Shown here one piece after another: positions 28,061-36,036 of a stretch of 64,000 bases of DNA. Origin of the DNA: a bacterium D16-36. GTDB taxonomy: Bacteria > Bacillota > Clostridia > Lachnospirales > Lachnospiraceae. Position 1 is the stretch's first letter, and each line of letters begins with the position of its first letter. Under the pieces are notes generated by a model. The model worked only from the letters and a program-made list of their open reading frames with translations. It was not told the origin of the DNA and did not search any database. The translations under genes and the position numbers were made by a program. The DNA is taken from the NCBI GenBank assembly GCA_003611745.1, contig RAYF01000008.1, positions 1 through 64,000 on the forward strand, written 5' to 3'.

Positions 28061-29845
28061 ATGCGTGCATTGCTGGTAGCGGTAAATGCAAAATATATTC
28101 ATTCCAATCTTGGAATCTACAGTCTATATGCTTATAGCATCCAAAAGGGTATTTCGCCCGAGGAGCTTACTTATTGTGAGTTTACAATTAATCAGAATCT
28201 TGAGGAGATAATAGGCAGTATTTATGAAGAAAAGCCGGATTTAATTGGATTTTCCTGTTATATCTGGAATATTGAAATTATAAAAAAGGTTTCCAGAGAG
28301 ATTCGTAAAATTCTTCCGCAATGTATGATATGGTTCGGAGGTCCGGAAGTCAGCTATGATGGAAAGGCCGTTCTTACGTCAGCCAGATGGATAGATGGCA
28401 TCTTGCTGGGGGAGGGCGAGGTAAGTTTTTATGAAGTGCTGTGTTGCTACAGGGAAAAAGGGTATGATGGGGATTACGAAAGGATAGCAGGGCTGATAGT
28501 GCGGAGAGGAAAAGAGATTATCGTAACGCCTGTAAGGGAACGGGCAGTTCTCGATGAGGTTGTATTTCCATATCAGAATCTTGAGGGGCTGGAAAATAGG
28601 ATAATCTATTATGAGTCAAGTAGGGGATGCCCCTATGGATGTGACTATTGTCTTTCTTCTGTTGAGAAAGAAGTATCTTTCCGAAGTATGGATTTAGTGA
28701 AGCAGGAGCTGCAGTTTTTCTTAGATAAGGAGGTGCCGCAGGTCAAATTTGTAGATAGGACATTTAACTGTAATCATCAGCATACCATAGATATCTGGCG
28801 GTATATTTTCGAACATGATAATGGAGTAACAAACTTTCATTTTGAACTTTCGGCAGATCTTTTGACAGAGGAAGAAATCCTGCTTGCACAAAAATTCCGT
28901 CCGGGTCTGGCACAGTTTGAGATTGGGGTGCAGACTACGAACCAGAAAACGATAGATGCCATTAACCGAAAAATGGATATAGAAGTGCTTCGCAGCAAGG
29001 TAATGCGGATTCGGGAGAAAAGAAATATCCATCAGCATTTGGATTTGATTGTAGGGCTTCCTTATGAAGATATGCATTCCTTTCAAAAGTCATTCTGTGA
29101 TGTTTATGAGATGAAACCGGATCAATTACAGGTAGGCTTTCTGAAAGTGTTAAAGGGTTCGCCTCTGCAAATGAAGGCAGAAGATTATGGCATTGTGTAT
29201 CAGTCTGTACCGCCGTATGAAGTGTTATATACCAGATGGATTTCTTATGATGAAGTGCGGGAGATAAAACTTGTAGAGGAAATGGTAGAGCGGTATTATA
29301 ATAGTATGCAGTTTGAGGCTGCTGTTGGATATCTGGTTCGGCAGTTTCCAGATGCATTTTCGTTTTACTATGCACTGGGAAAATACTTTAAAAGGCATGG
29401 GTATTTCGGGCAGCAGCAGTCAAGGCTGCAGAATTATGAGATTTTATATGATTTTTCAGCAGCACATGGATTTGATTTGGGGCTGATGAAAGAGCTTATG
29501 GTATTTGATTTATATGTGAGGGAAAATCTCAAAAAAGAACCTGATTTTCTGCAAAACAGGGAAATCAGCAGTGAGAGGAAGGAGTGCCTTTACCGGTTTT
29601 ATCAGAAAGAAGATATCATAAAAAAGTATTTGCCAGATTATGGGAAGTACACATGGAAACAGTGTATGAGGATGACACATATAGAGTGGTTCCATTATGA
29701 CATCCCGGCTCTTTTGGCAAAGGGTGTTCTTAAGGAGAGGGAAATGGTTCTGCTGTTTAATTATGCCAAAAGAAATCCCCTCAGCCATCAGGCAGAATAC
29801 ATTATAGTTTCTAATGAAATACAGTGTATGGGAAAGCTTCGTTAA
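28061..29845 (+). CDS. B12-binding domain radical SAM protein with DUF4080 tail
   Basis: The N-terminal cobalamin-binding-like domain (about 1-135; LIGFSCYIWNIEI, then WFGGPEVSYD) leads into a radical SAM core with the 4Fe-4S motif GCPYGCDYC (CxxxCxxC) at about 192-200. A C-terminal DUF4080-like region follows (about 395-590). Such enzymes use S-adenosylmethionine radical chemistry, often for methylations; the substrate of this group is not known to me. I start at ATG 28061, with GAGGTGGAG upstream; a GTG at 28046 adds 5 residues. Its stop overlaps the stop of the convergent gene by 4 bases. Confidence 0.88.
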   Translation: MRALLVAVNAKYIHSNLGIYSLYAYSIQKGISPEELTYCEFTINQNLEEIIGSIYEEKPDLIGFSCYIWNIEIIKKVSREIRKILPQCMIWFGGPEVSYDGKAVLTSARWIDGILLGEGEVSFYEVLCCYREKGYDGDYERIAGLIVRRGKEIIVTPVRERAVLDEVVFPYQNLEGLENRIIYYESSRGCPYGCDYCLSSVEKEVSFRSMDLVKQELQFFLDKEVPQVKFVDRTFNCNHQHTIDIWRYIFEHDNGVTNFHFELSADLLTEEEILLAQKFRPGLAQFEIGVQTTNQKTIDAINRKMDIEVLRSKVMRIREKRNIHQHLDLIVGLPYEDMHSFQKSFCDVYEMKPDQLQVGFLKVLKGSPLQMKAEDYGIVYQSVPPYEVLYTRWISYDEVREIKLVEEMVERYYNSMQFEAAVGYLVRQFPDAFSFYYALGKYFKRHGYFGQQQSRLQNYEILYDFSAAHGFDLGLMKELMVFDLYVRENLKKEPDFLQNREISSERKECLYRFYQKEDIIKKYLPDYGKYTWKQCMRMTHIEWFHYDIPALLAKGVLKEREMVLLFNYAKRNPLSHQAEYIIVSNEIQCMGKLR

Positions 29846-30459
29846 TATTCCAATTTACAAAGTTTTAGCTGTTTAATAATAGTATTCTTAAGGGAGAAGT
29901 CAGACTGTTCTACTTCATCTATCAGTTCATCCACTTTTGCCATGTCACCTTCTCTGGCATAGATATTGCCGAGTGTGGTATAGACAGAAGAGATATCGCT
30001 CCCAATGGAGCGAGAATATTCCATAATCTGTCTGGAGCGGGAAAGGTCTTCTGCTTCGTAAAGATAGGCCCCCCAATTTGCAAGTGCGCGGATAAAAAGA
30101 AGAAAGTTCTGATCACAGTTACTCAGTTCCTCCAAATTAGCAATGCCATATTGTTCTTTTAAATCTGTATTAGAGTAGGCTGAGAGATTTAACATCTTCC
30201 GTTTTGACGTTTCACGGACCTGCTGTTCAAGATCGGCTTCCCTTTCATCCAGCGAGGCGTCAGAAGCCGAGAAGGGGAGCTGCGTATCTGCAACGGTCAG
30301 ATAATCCAGAGTGCTGATATCACGTGTGCGGGCGAAGTTTGCTTGTTTCTCCCTTTCCCAGAAGGCTTCATTTTCTTCAGAGACAGAAGAATTGCTTCTT
30401 TTCATCTTGACGCGGAACCATATTATGAATACAATAAAGCATATGAAAAAAACAGGCAT
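29842..30459 (-). CDS. Membrane-anchored protein with TPR-like helices
   Basis: The N-terminus is one membrane helix (residues 2-17, FFICFIVFIIWF). A charged linker and a helical C-terminal half follow (about 110-205), with TPR-like repeats (FIRALANWGAYLYEAEDLSR in part, then VYTTLGNIYAREGDMAKVDE in part). TPR folds bind partner proteins. No named family is evident. It is convergent with the radical SAM gene, with stops overlapping at 29842-29845. Confidence 0.7.
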   Translation of the reverse strand: MPVFFICFIVFIIWFRVKMKRSNSSVSEENEAFWEREKQANFARTRDISTLDYLTVADTQLPFSASDASLDEREADLEQQVRETSKRKMLNLSAYSNTDLKEQYGIANLEELSNCDQNFLLFIRALANWGAYLYEAEDLSRSRQIMEYSRSIGSDISSVYTTLGNIYAREGDMAKVDELIDEVEQSDFSLKNTIIKQLKLCKLEY

Positions 30460-30596
30460 AGTTTTATTCCTTTCCCTAAGAAGATTATGGTTTCAACAAG
30501 GCTTCATGAACCTTGCTATCCCACAGGGCAAGGTTATGCCCCTGTCTGGATAAATGTTACATTATGCGCATAGAATGCGCGGAAACGAGGTGAATT

Positions 30597-30701
30597 ATGA
30601 ATTTCTTTAATCCTAAAAATCAGCGTAAGGTGGCAGCGGTTATCTGTATTCTGGTAATTATAGCCATGCTGGTGCCGATGGTGCTTGGAGTTGCACAGTA
30701 A
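30597..30701 (+). CDS. Small single-pass membrane protein, 34 residues
   Basis: A short ORF begins MNFFNPKNQRKVAAV and then has one hydrophobic helix (VICILVIIAMLVPMVLGVA). GAGGTGA lies 4 bases before the ATG, and a terminator follows within 60 bases, so it is a complete one-gene unit. The polar N-terminus and single helix suggest an inserted membrane peptide; similar small proteins occur in Lachnospiraceae genomes as far as I recall. Function unknown. Confidence 0.6.
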   Translation: MNFFNPKNQRKVAAVICILVIIAMLVPMVLGVAQ

Positions 30702-30806
30702 ACTCCGGCAGTACATACTGCTGGGAAACAAGGGCATTGGCTGAAGCCAGTGCCTTTTGTATGTATGGGAGTTTTGCTAGGGCACAAGCAAAGTCTGTGC
30801 CGTTTG
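30701..30806 (+). repeat. Structured intergenic element, copy C (with inner terminator hairpin)
   Basis: The conserved part TTGCTAGGGCACA-AGCAAAGTC-TGTGCCGTTT (30775-30805) repeats the second hairpin of the elements at 17.6 and 51.8 kb. Its first stem is unlike theirs: AAACTCC (near 30701) pairs with GGAGTTT (30769-30775). The stem encloses an inner terminator hairpin, GGCATTGGCT-GA-AGCCAGTGCC-TTTT (30733-30758). The GTGTGGTGGT start is absent. It follows the 34-residue gene and is part of a 324-bp gap before vanW. Confidence 0.5.
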
Positions 30807-30862
30807 TATTAACAATATACAGAATATACGAAAAAATGTCAAATTTGCTGGGAATATTTGAC

Positions 30863-30890
30863 TTGCGAATTCATTTTGGTGTGATACAAT
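30863..30890 (+). promoter_or_regulatory. Promoter of the vanW operon
   Basis: TTGCGA (30863-30868), a 16-bp spacer and TACAAT (30885-30890) with an extended TG at 30882-30883. The transcript would have a leader of about 130 bases before the ATG at 31026; I see no riboswitch in it. Confidence 0.5.
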
Positions 30891-31025
30891 AAAGAATGCG
30901 ATAAAATTTAGTGCAATCAAGGGAATGTTTAAAATTGCTTAGTGAACGTGTTTTTTAGGCATGTTCTGGCAGAAATGTAAAAAACATTCTGATTTAAGTC
31001 ACTGGAAGCGGTATGGAGGAATCAT

Positions 31026-32588
31026 ATGACCAAAAAGAACAAAAAATTAAGTGCGCTATTTATAGTGGGCTGTCTTGGGATTATTGTGGTTGCAGGTGTG
31101 ATTGCTTTTGTAGCAGCCGGCGGTATGAAGGACAGCAATGAGATAGTAGATGGCGTAAAGATTGGCGGTATGGAGGTAGGTGGCCTGACGGAAGAAGAGG
31201 CAGAACAAAAGGTTGGAGAGTATATGGACAAGCTTCGGAACCGTCAAGTTACTATTAATATAGGTGAAGAGCAGCTTGAGACAACAGCTTCCCTGTTAGG
31301 TTATTCCTGTGATGCGGAGGACACAGTGGAGAAGGCATATAAGCTGGGTAAATCCGGAAACTTTCTATCCCGTTTCGCTGCGATGGGCAAGATAGAAAAG
31401 AAAGATAAGGAATTTCCTTTAGAAAGTAAGGTTGATGAAACAATACTCCGCAGCTTTATTGAAGAAAATTGTACGAAATATGATGTAAAAGCAAAGAATT
31501 CAAAATTAAAGCTTGTAAATGGGAAATTTAAGGCGACGAACTCGCGTACGGGATTAGAATTACAGTTAGAGGATACCATCACAGTAATTAAAGGTGCACT
31601 GTTAAAAGATCTCAGCGGTGATAATATGGATGTCACTGCGGTTGTCAAGGTGACAAAGGCCAAATATACGAAAGAGCAGGTACAGAAGTGTAAAGATTTG
31701 CTAGGGAGCTATTCCACCTCGTATGCGACATCTACGGCAGCGCGTGCTACAAATGTAAGGGTGGCAGCAAATTATATTAACGGTACCATTATCTATCCGG
31801 GAAAAACATTTTCTGTTGTGAAGACGATTAAAGACAGGACAGTGGAGAATGGCTACCAGTCAGCGGCAGAGTATTCCAGTGGAAAAGTGGTTGAGGGGAT
31901 TGGCGGCGGTGTCTGTCAGGTATCAACTACATTATATAATGCAGTAATTAATGCCGAGCTTGAGATTGTTGAGCGTTCGCCCCATTCTATGGTGGTTGCA
32001 TATGTAGATGTATCAAGGGATGCTGCGATTGCCGGTGATTACAAGGATTTTAAGTTTAAAAATAATACAGAGGTTCCAGTTTATATTGCAGCGACAGCAG
32101 ATGGCAGTACATTATCTTTTCGGATTTATGGGGAAGAAACAAGGCCGGAAAACCGCAAAATAAAGTTTAAACCAGAGATTTTAGAAACAATTCAACCGGG
32201 GGAGCCGAAGATTGAGGAAGACCCGTCAAAGCCGGCATCGTACCGTGCGGTGACACAGTCTGCACATGTGGGGTATAAGGCAAATCTCTGGAAGATTATT
32301 TATGTAGATAATGTTGAGACAGAGAGGGTTCAGGTTAACTCCAGTGTATATTCAGCGGAACCGCAGCATATTACTGTAGGTAAGCAGACAACAACCCCGA
32401 CTACGGCACCATCGCCGTCGGCATCAGCAAATCCAAAGAACACTGCAAAACCGAAGGCAAGTAAGAGGCCGAAAGAGACAAAAAGACCTCAAGTCACAAA
32501 AGCGCCAAAGCCGACCAAAAAGCCTGAGGTGACGAAGGCACCTCAGCCAACCCAGAAACCAGTGGAGACGGAGCCGCCTGCAGAGTAG
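31026..32588 (+). CDS. VanW family protein with Pro/Lys-rich C-terminal tail
   Basis: A 520-residue exported or membrane-anchored protein. Residues 10-32 form a membrane helix or uncleaved signal (LFIVGCLGIIVVAGVIAFVA). A peptidoglycan-binding-like region follows (about 45-215), then the VanW domain (about 240-370) with its signature YPGKTFSVV, GIGGGVCQVSTTLYNA and RSPHSM. The last about 70 residues are low-complexity Thr/Pro/Lys (KPTKKPEVTKAPQPT), probably a wall-spanning spacer. VanW's exact reaction is unknown; it is found with vancomycin-type clusters and widely in Clostridia. It is first in an operon with an AIR-synthase-like gene 20 bases downstream. Confidence 0.88.
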   Translation: MTKKNKKLSALFIVGCLGIIVVAGVIAFVAAGGMKDSNEIVDGVKIGGMEVGGLTEEEAEQKVGEYMDKLRNRQVTINIGEEQLETTASLLGYSCDAEDTVEKAYKLGKSGNFLSRFAAMGKIEKKDKEFPLESKVDETILRSFIEENCTKYDVKAKNSKLKLVNGKFKATNSRTGLELQLEDTITVIKGALLKDLSGDNMDVTAVVKVTKAKYTKEQVQKCKDLLGSYSTSYATSTAARATNVRVAANYINGTIIYPGKTFSVVKTIKDRTVENGYQSAAEYSSGKVVEGIGGGVCQVSTTLYNAVINAELEIVERSPHSMVVAYVDVSRDAAIAGDYKDFKFKNNTEVPVYIAATADGSTLSFRIYGEETRPENRKIKFKPEILETIQPGEPKIEEDPSKPASYRAVTQSAHVGYKANLWKIIYVDNVETERVQVNSSVYSAEPQHITVGKQTTTPTTAPSPSASANPKNTAKPKASKRPKETKRPQVTKAPKPTKKPEVTKAPQPTQKPVETEPPAE

Positions 32589-32608
32589 GCGAAAAGGGGG
32601 AATGCAGC

Positions 32609-33595
32609 ATGGAAATAGGAAAAGTGCCAGAGAACGTGTTGAAACGTGCTGTTTTTAAGCAGATACGCCGTCGGCGTCCTGAGGTGCTGCTGCACCCGGG
32701 AATAGGTGAAGACTGCAGTGCTGTAGAGGCTGGAGAAAATGAGGTACTCGTCTTTTCGGTAGATCCAATAACGGCAGCAGGGAGAGGGGCAGGAGTTTTT
32801 GCGGTACATATTACGGCTAATGATTTAGCTTCTTCCGGGGCTGAGCCGGTAGCTATTATGACAAGCATTATTTTGCCGCCACGTACCAGAGAGAAGAAGC
32901 TGCGGGAGTTGATGCAGGAAATTGAAATCACATGTGGTGAATTGAATATTGAAATTATAGGTGGGCATACAGAGGTTTCTGATGCTGTAAACCGTCCGGT
33001 GATTACGGTGACGGGGATAGGAAAGGCAAAAAAAGGGGCTTTAGTTTCTACTGGCGGATTAGTGCCCGGCGACGAACTGGTTATGACAAAATGGGCAGGT
33101 CTGGAGGGGACTGCGATTATCGCTGCGGAGAGGGCAGAAACGCTTCTGAAAACATTGCCGAAGGAGCTGATAGATACTGCGGCTGGTTTTTATCAGTACC
33201 TATCAGTAGTCCCAGAGGCTGCAGTCGCCATGAACACCGGCGTAAGTGCGATGCATGATGTGACGGAAGGTGGTATTTTCGGAGCATTATGGGAAATGGG
33301 CGCTGCGTCTGGTGTTGGAATTACTGCCGATTTGAAGAAGATACCAATTCGACAGGAAACAATAGAAGTCTGTGAGGTATTTGAAATAAATCCTTACCGG
33401 ATGATGTCCAGCGGTTCTATGCTGATTGGCTGTAAAAACGGCAATCTTTTGGTAGAGGAACTGGGGAAGGGCGGAATTCCTGCGGCGGTAATAGGAAGAG
33501 CAACTGATACAAATGACCGTGTTATTGTAAATGAATATGAGACTCGCTTTTTGGAGCCTGCCGGCAGCGATGAGCTGTACAAAATTTACCTTTAA
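32609..33595 (+). CDS. AIR synthase-related (HypE/ThiL-like) protein
   Basis: A 328-residue ATP-binding protein of the PurM/HypE superfamily. The N-terminal domain shows GIGEDCSAVE, SVDPITA and HITANDLASSGAEP, and a GGHTEVSD motif. The C-terminal domain has MHDVTEGGIFGALWEMG and a final GSMLIG strand. It lacks the C-terminal Cys of true HypE, and no hydrogenase genes are near, so hydrogenase maturation is unlikely. The reaction is unknown; family members phosphorylate or cyclise small metabolites. It is second in the vanW-trmL operon. Confidence 0.85.
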   Translation: MEIGKVPENVLKRAVFKQIRRRRPEVLLHPGIGEDCSAVEAGENEVLVFSVDPITAAGRGAGVFAVHITANDLASSGAEPVAIMTSIILPPRTREKKLRELMQEIEITCGELNIEIIGGHTEVSDAVNRPVITVTGIGKAKKGALVSTGGLVPGDELVMTKWAGLEGTAIIAAERAETLLKTLPKELIDTAAGFYQYLSVVPEAAVAMNTGVSAMHDVTEGGIFGALWEMGAASGVGITADLKKIPIRQETIEVCEVFEINPYRMMSSGSMLIGCKNGNLLVEELGKGGIPAAVIGRATDTNDRVIVNEYETRFLEPAGSDELYKIYL

Positions 33596-33634
33596 TGGGC
33601 AGCACAAAAAAGCAGCGCAGAAATGAGGGAAAAT

Positions 33635-34120
33635 ATGAAAAAGCAGATATTAGATGCAATTAGCAAAAACAGCCGTTTTTCTACAGAGGATCTGGCAGCT
33701 ATGCTGGCAACAGAGGAAGAGGTAGTGAAAAAGGAAATCAAGGAGATGGAGGATGCCAAGGTAATCTGCGGCTACCCTACTTTGATTGACTGGGATCAGA
33801 CGGACTGTGAAAAAGTTACAGCGGTGATTGAGGTCAAGGTAACACCTCAGCGTGATATGGGCTTTCATAAGATTGCAGAACGTATTTACCGTTTTGAGGA
33901 GGTAGAGAGTTTATATCTGATGTCCGGCGGCTTTGATTTGATGGTCAATATTCAGGGAAAGAGTATGAAAGAGGTAGCGCGTTTCGTTTCTGAAAAACTT
34001 TCGACTTTAGAATATGTCAATAGTACCGCTACTTATTTTGTATTAAAGAAATACAAAGAACATGGTCTTGTTATGTCAAAAGAGCAGCGTGAATCAGAAA
34101 GGATGTTGATTACACCATGA
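33635..34120 (+). CDS. Lrp/AsnC family transcriptional regulator
   Basis: A 161-residue regulator with an N-terminal winged HTH (FSTEDLAAMLATEEEVVKKEI in part) and a C-terminal RAM ligand-binding domain (GGFDLMVNIQGKSMKEVARF in part). Lrp proteins sense amino acids. Its TGA overlaps the ATG of the following aminotransferase, so both are translated together and it probably senses a substrate or product of that enzyme. I use ATG 33635 (GAGGG 6 bases upstream) rather than an ATG four codons earlier. Confidence 0.9.
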   Translation: MKKQILDAISKNSRFSTEDLAAMLATEEEVVKKEIKEMEDAKVICGYPTLIDWDQTDCEKVTAVIEVKVTPQRDMGFHKIAERIYRFEEVESLYLMSGGFDLMVNIQGKSMKEVARFVSEKLSTLEYVNSTATYFVLKKYKEHGLVMSKEQRESERMLITP

Positions 34121-35283
34121 GAGACCCATTATCGAATAAGATAAAGAATATAGAACCGTCCGGCATACGGAAGTTTTTTGATATCGTTAGTGAAATGAAG
34201 GATGCCATATCCCTTGGCGTTGGGGAGCCGGATTTTGATACCCCTTGGCATATCCGCGAGGAAGGGATTTATTCATTAGAGCATGGAAGGACTTTTTATA
34301 CTTCAAACGCAGGGTTGAAGGAATTGAGGGTAGAGATTAGCAAGTATCTGGAGAGAAGGTTTTCCCTGAAATATGACCAGCAGAACGAGGTTATAGTTAC
34401 AGTAGGGGGGAGCGAAGCGATAGATGGTGCGCTAAGGGCAATGATAGATCCGGGGGATGAAGTGATTGTGCCGCAGCCAAGTTTTGTATCCTACGAGCCT
34501 TGTGTTGTATTAGCGGGCGGTGTCCCTGTCATTATTGAACTGAAGGAAGAGGACGAATTTAAGCTGACCAGACAGCAGATCTTAGATGCTGTGACAGAAA
34601 AGACAAAGATTCTGGTAATGCCATTTCCGAATAATCCAACCGGTGCAGTTATGACAAGGGAGGATTTACAGGAAATTGTAGATGTTATCATAGAGAGGGA
34701 CTTGTATGTTATCTCTGATGAAATTTATTCGGAACTGACATATTGCGGCGATCATGTTTCGATTGCCTCATTTCCGGGCATGAGGGAAAGGACAATAGTT
34801 ATTAACGGCTTTTCAAAGTCTTATGCTATGACGGGATGGCGCCTTGGCTATGCATGCGGGCCGAGGGTGATATTAGAGCAGATGCTTAAAATCCATCAGT
34901 TTGCCATTATGTGTGCGCCGACTACGAGCCAGTATGCTGCAGTGGAGGCACTGCGCAATGGTGACGAGGATGTCAGGAAGATGCGGGAAGCATATAATCA
35001 GAGGCGGAATTATCTGATGCGTGCATTTAGGGAAATGGGCCTGCAGTGTTTTGAGCCGTTTGGCGCATTTTATGCTTTTCCGTGTATCAAGGAATTTGGC
35101 ATGACATCAGAGGAATTTGCAGACAGGCTGCTGCACGAGGAAAAGGTTGCCGTTGTGCCGGGGACTGCGTTTGGGACTTCCGGTGAGGGCTTCTTAAGGA
35201 TTTCCTATGCCTACTCCATTGAGGACTTAAAGGAGGCATTAGCGAGGCTGCAGGCATTTCTTGAAAAACATCGGAAAAATTGA
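34117..35283 (+). CDS. Class I/II PLP-dependent aminotransferase
   Basis: A 388-residue fold-type I aminotransferase. The PLP-binding lysine is Lys234 in GFSKSYAMTGWRLGY. Other marks are the N-terminal ISLGVGEPDFDTP, PNNPTGAV (substrate and cofactor contact Asn), SDEIYSEL (Asp to the pyridine N) and FLRISYA (Arg to the substrate carboxylate). It resembles the aspartate/aromatic/alanine subgroup; the exact amino acid cannot be told. Start codon overlaps the stop of the Lrp gene (ATGA), which is a common coupled pair. Confidence 0.92.
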   Translation: MRDPLSNKIKNIEPSGIRKFFDIVSEMKDAISLGVGEPDFDTPWHIREEGIYSLEHGRTFYTSNAGLKELRVEISKYLERRFSLKYDQQNEVIVTVGGSEAIDGALRAMIDPGDEVIVPQPSFVSYEPCVVLAGGVPVIIELKEEDEFKLTRQQILDAVTEKTKILVMPFPNNPTGAVMTREDLQEIVDVIIERDLYVISDEIYSELTYCGDHVSIASFPGMRERTIVINGFSKSYAMTGWRLGYACGPRVILEQMLKIHQFAIMCAPTTSQYAAVEALRNGDEDVRKMREAYNQRRNYLMRAFREMGLQCFEPFGAFYAFPCIKEFGMTSEEFADRLLHEEKVAVVPGTAFGTSGEGFLRISYAYSIEDLKEALARLQAFLEKHRKN

Positions 35284-35330
35284 TATGGAAGAAATATAGA
35301 GGCGTTGGCATCGAAGGGGAGGGAAGGTGT

Positions 35331-35840
35331 ATGCTAAGTATTGTTTTGCTGGAGCCAGAGATACCGGCTAATACCGGAAATATCGGGAGAACCTGCTGTG
35401 CCACAGGAACAAGGCTTCATTTGATTGAGCCGATGGGGTTTAAGATAAATGATAAGACTTTAAAACGGGCAGGGCTTGATTATTGGGACAAGCTGGATGT
35501 CACAGTCTATGACTGTCTGGATGATTTTTTCCAGCGAAATCCGGATGCCTATGGAAATATGTTTATGGCAACGACAAAGGCAAAGCATAATTATTCTGAT
35601 GTTTCTTATCCGGAAGATGCCTATATTATGTTCGGAAAGGAGAGTGCGGGGATTCCGGAAGAGTTGTTGGTTGAGTATGAGAAAATGGCAATCCGTATCC
35701 CGATGAATGAAAATATTCGTTCACTAAACCTTTCTAATTCGGTAGCAATCGTTTTGTATGAGGCGCTCAGACAGAATCATTTTTTTTCCATGCAGACAGA
35801 GGGGGAACTGCACAGGCTGAACTGGAATTCCTCTTCGTGA
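35331..35840 (+). CDS. trmL: tRNA (cytidine(34)-2'-O)-methyltransferase
   Basis: A 169-residue SPOUT methyltransferase of the TrmL type: LLEPEIPANTGNIGRTC at the start, HLIEPMGF, the knot motifs FGKESAGIPEELL and IPMNENIRSLNLSNSVAI. It methylates the wobble ribose of tRNA-Leu using S-adenosylmethionine. I start at the ATG after GGGAAGGTGT; the ORF extends 17 codons upstream into a segment with no homology. It is last in the operon. Confidence 0.93.
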   Translation: MLSIVLLEPEIPANTGNIGRTCCATGTRLHLIEPMGFKINDKTLKRAGLDYWDKLDVTVYDCLDDFFQRNPDAYGNMFMATTKAKHNYSDVSYPEDAYIMFGKESAGIPEELLVEYEKMAIRIPMNENIRSLNLSNSVAIVLYEALRQNHFFSMQTEGELHRLNWNSSS

Positions 35841-35919
35841 CAGGGATTACGGAAGCGGAGATTTTATATAATAGTTATTTCAGATGTTAGATTTTTAATA
35901 ATCTGATGGTCAGAATAGC

Positions 35920-36018
35920 AAAAGGGCTGTCACACGGAGAGGATGATGCAAGACACAGTTATGTAAGTTACAGCATACTGTATCTTGTACGCATTCTGTC
36001 TGGTGTGGCAGCCCTTTT
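35920..36018. terminator. Long bidirectional hairpin between convergent genes
   Basis: The outer arms AAAAGGGCTGTCACAC (35920-35935) and its exact complement (36003-36018) are 16 bp and perfect. The inner 67 bases also pair imperfectly (GCAAGACACAGTTATG with CATACTGTATCTTGTAC). T/A ends on both sides suit termination in both directions, for trmL and the Hsp70-like gene. The length is more than a simple terminator needs. Confidence 0.7.
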
Positions 36019-36036
36019 AGGTAGCTTATCGTCTTC

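Noticed and set aside
31026-32588. Vancomycin-resistance cluster
   Set aside because: Only vanW is present; there are no vanH/A/X genes, and lone VanW proteins are common in Clostridia.
32609-33595. Hydrogenase maturation factor HypE
   Set aside because: The C-terminal Cys is missing and no hyp or hydrogenase genes are near.
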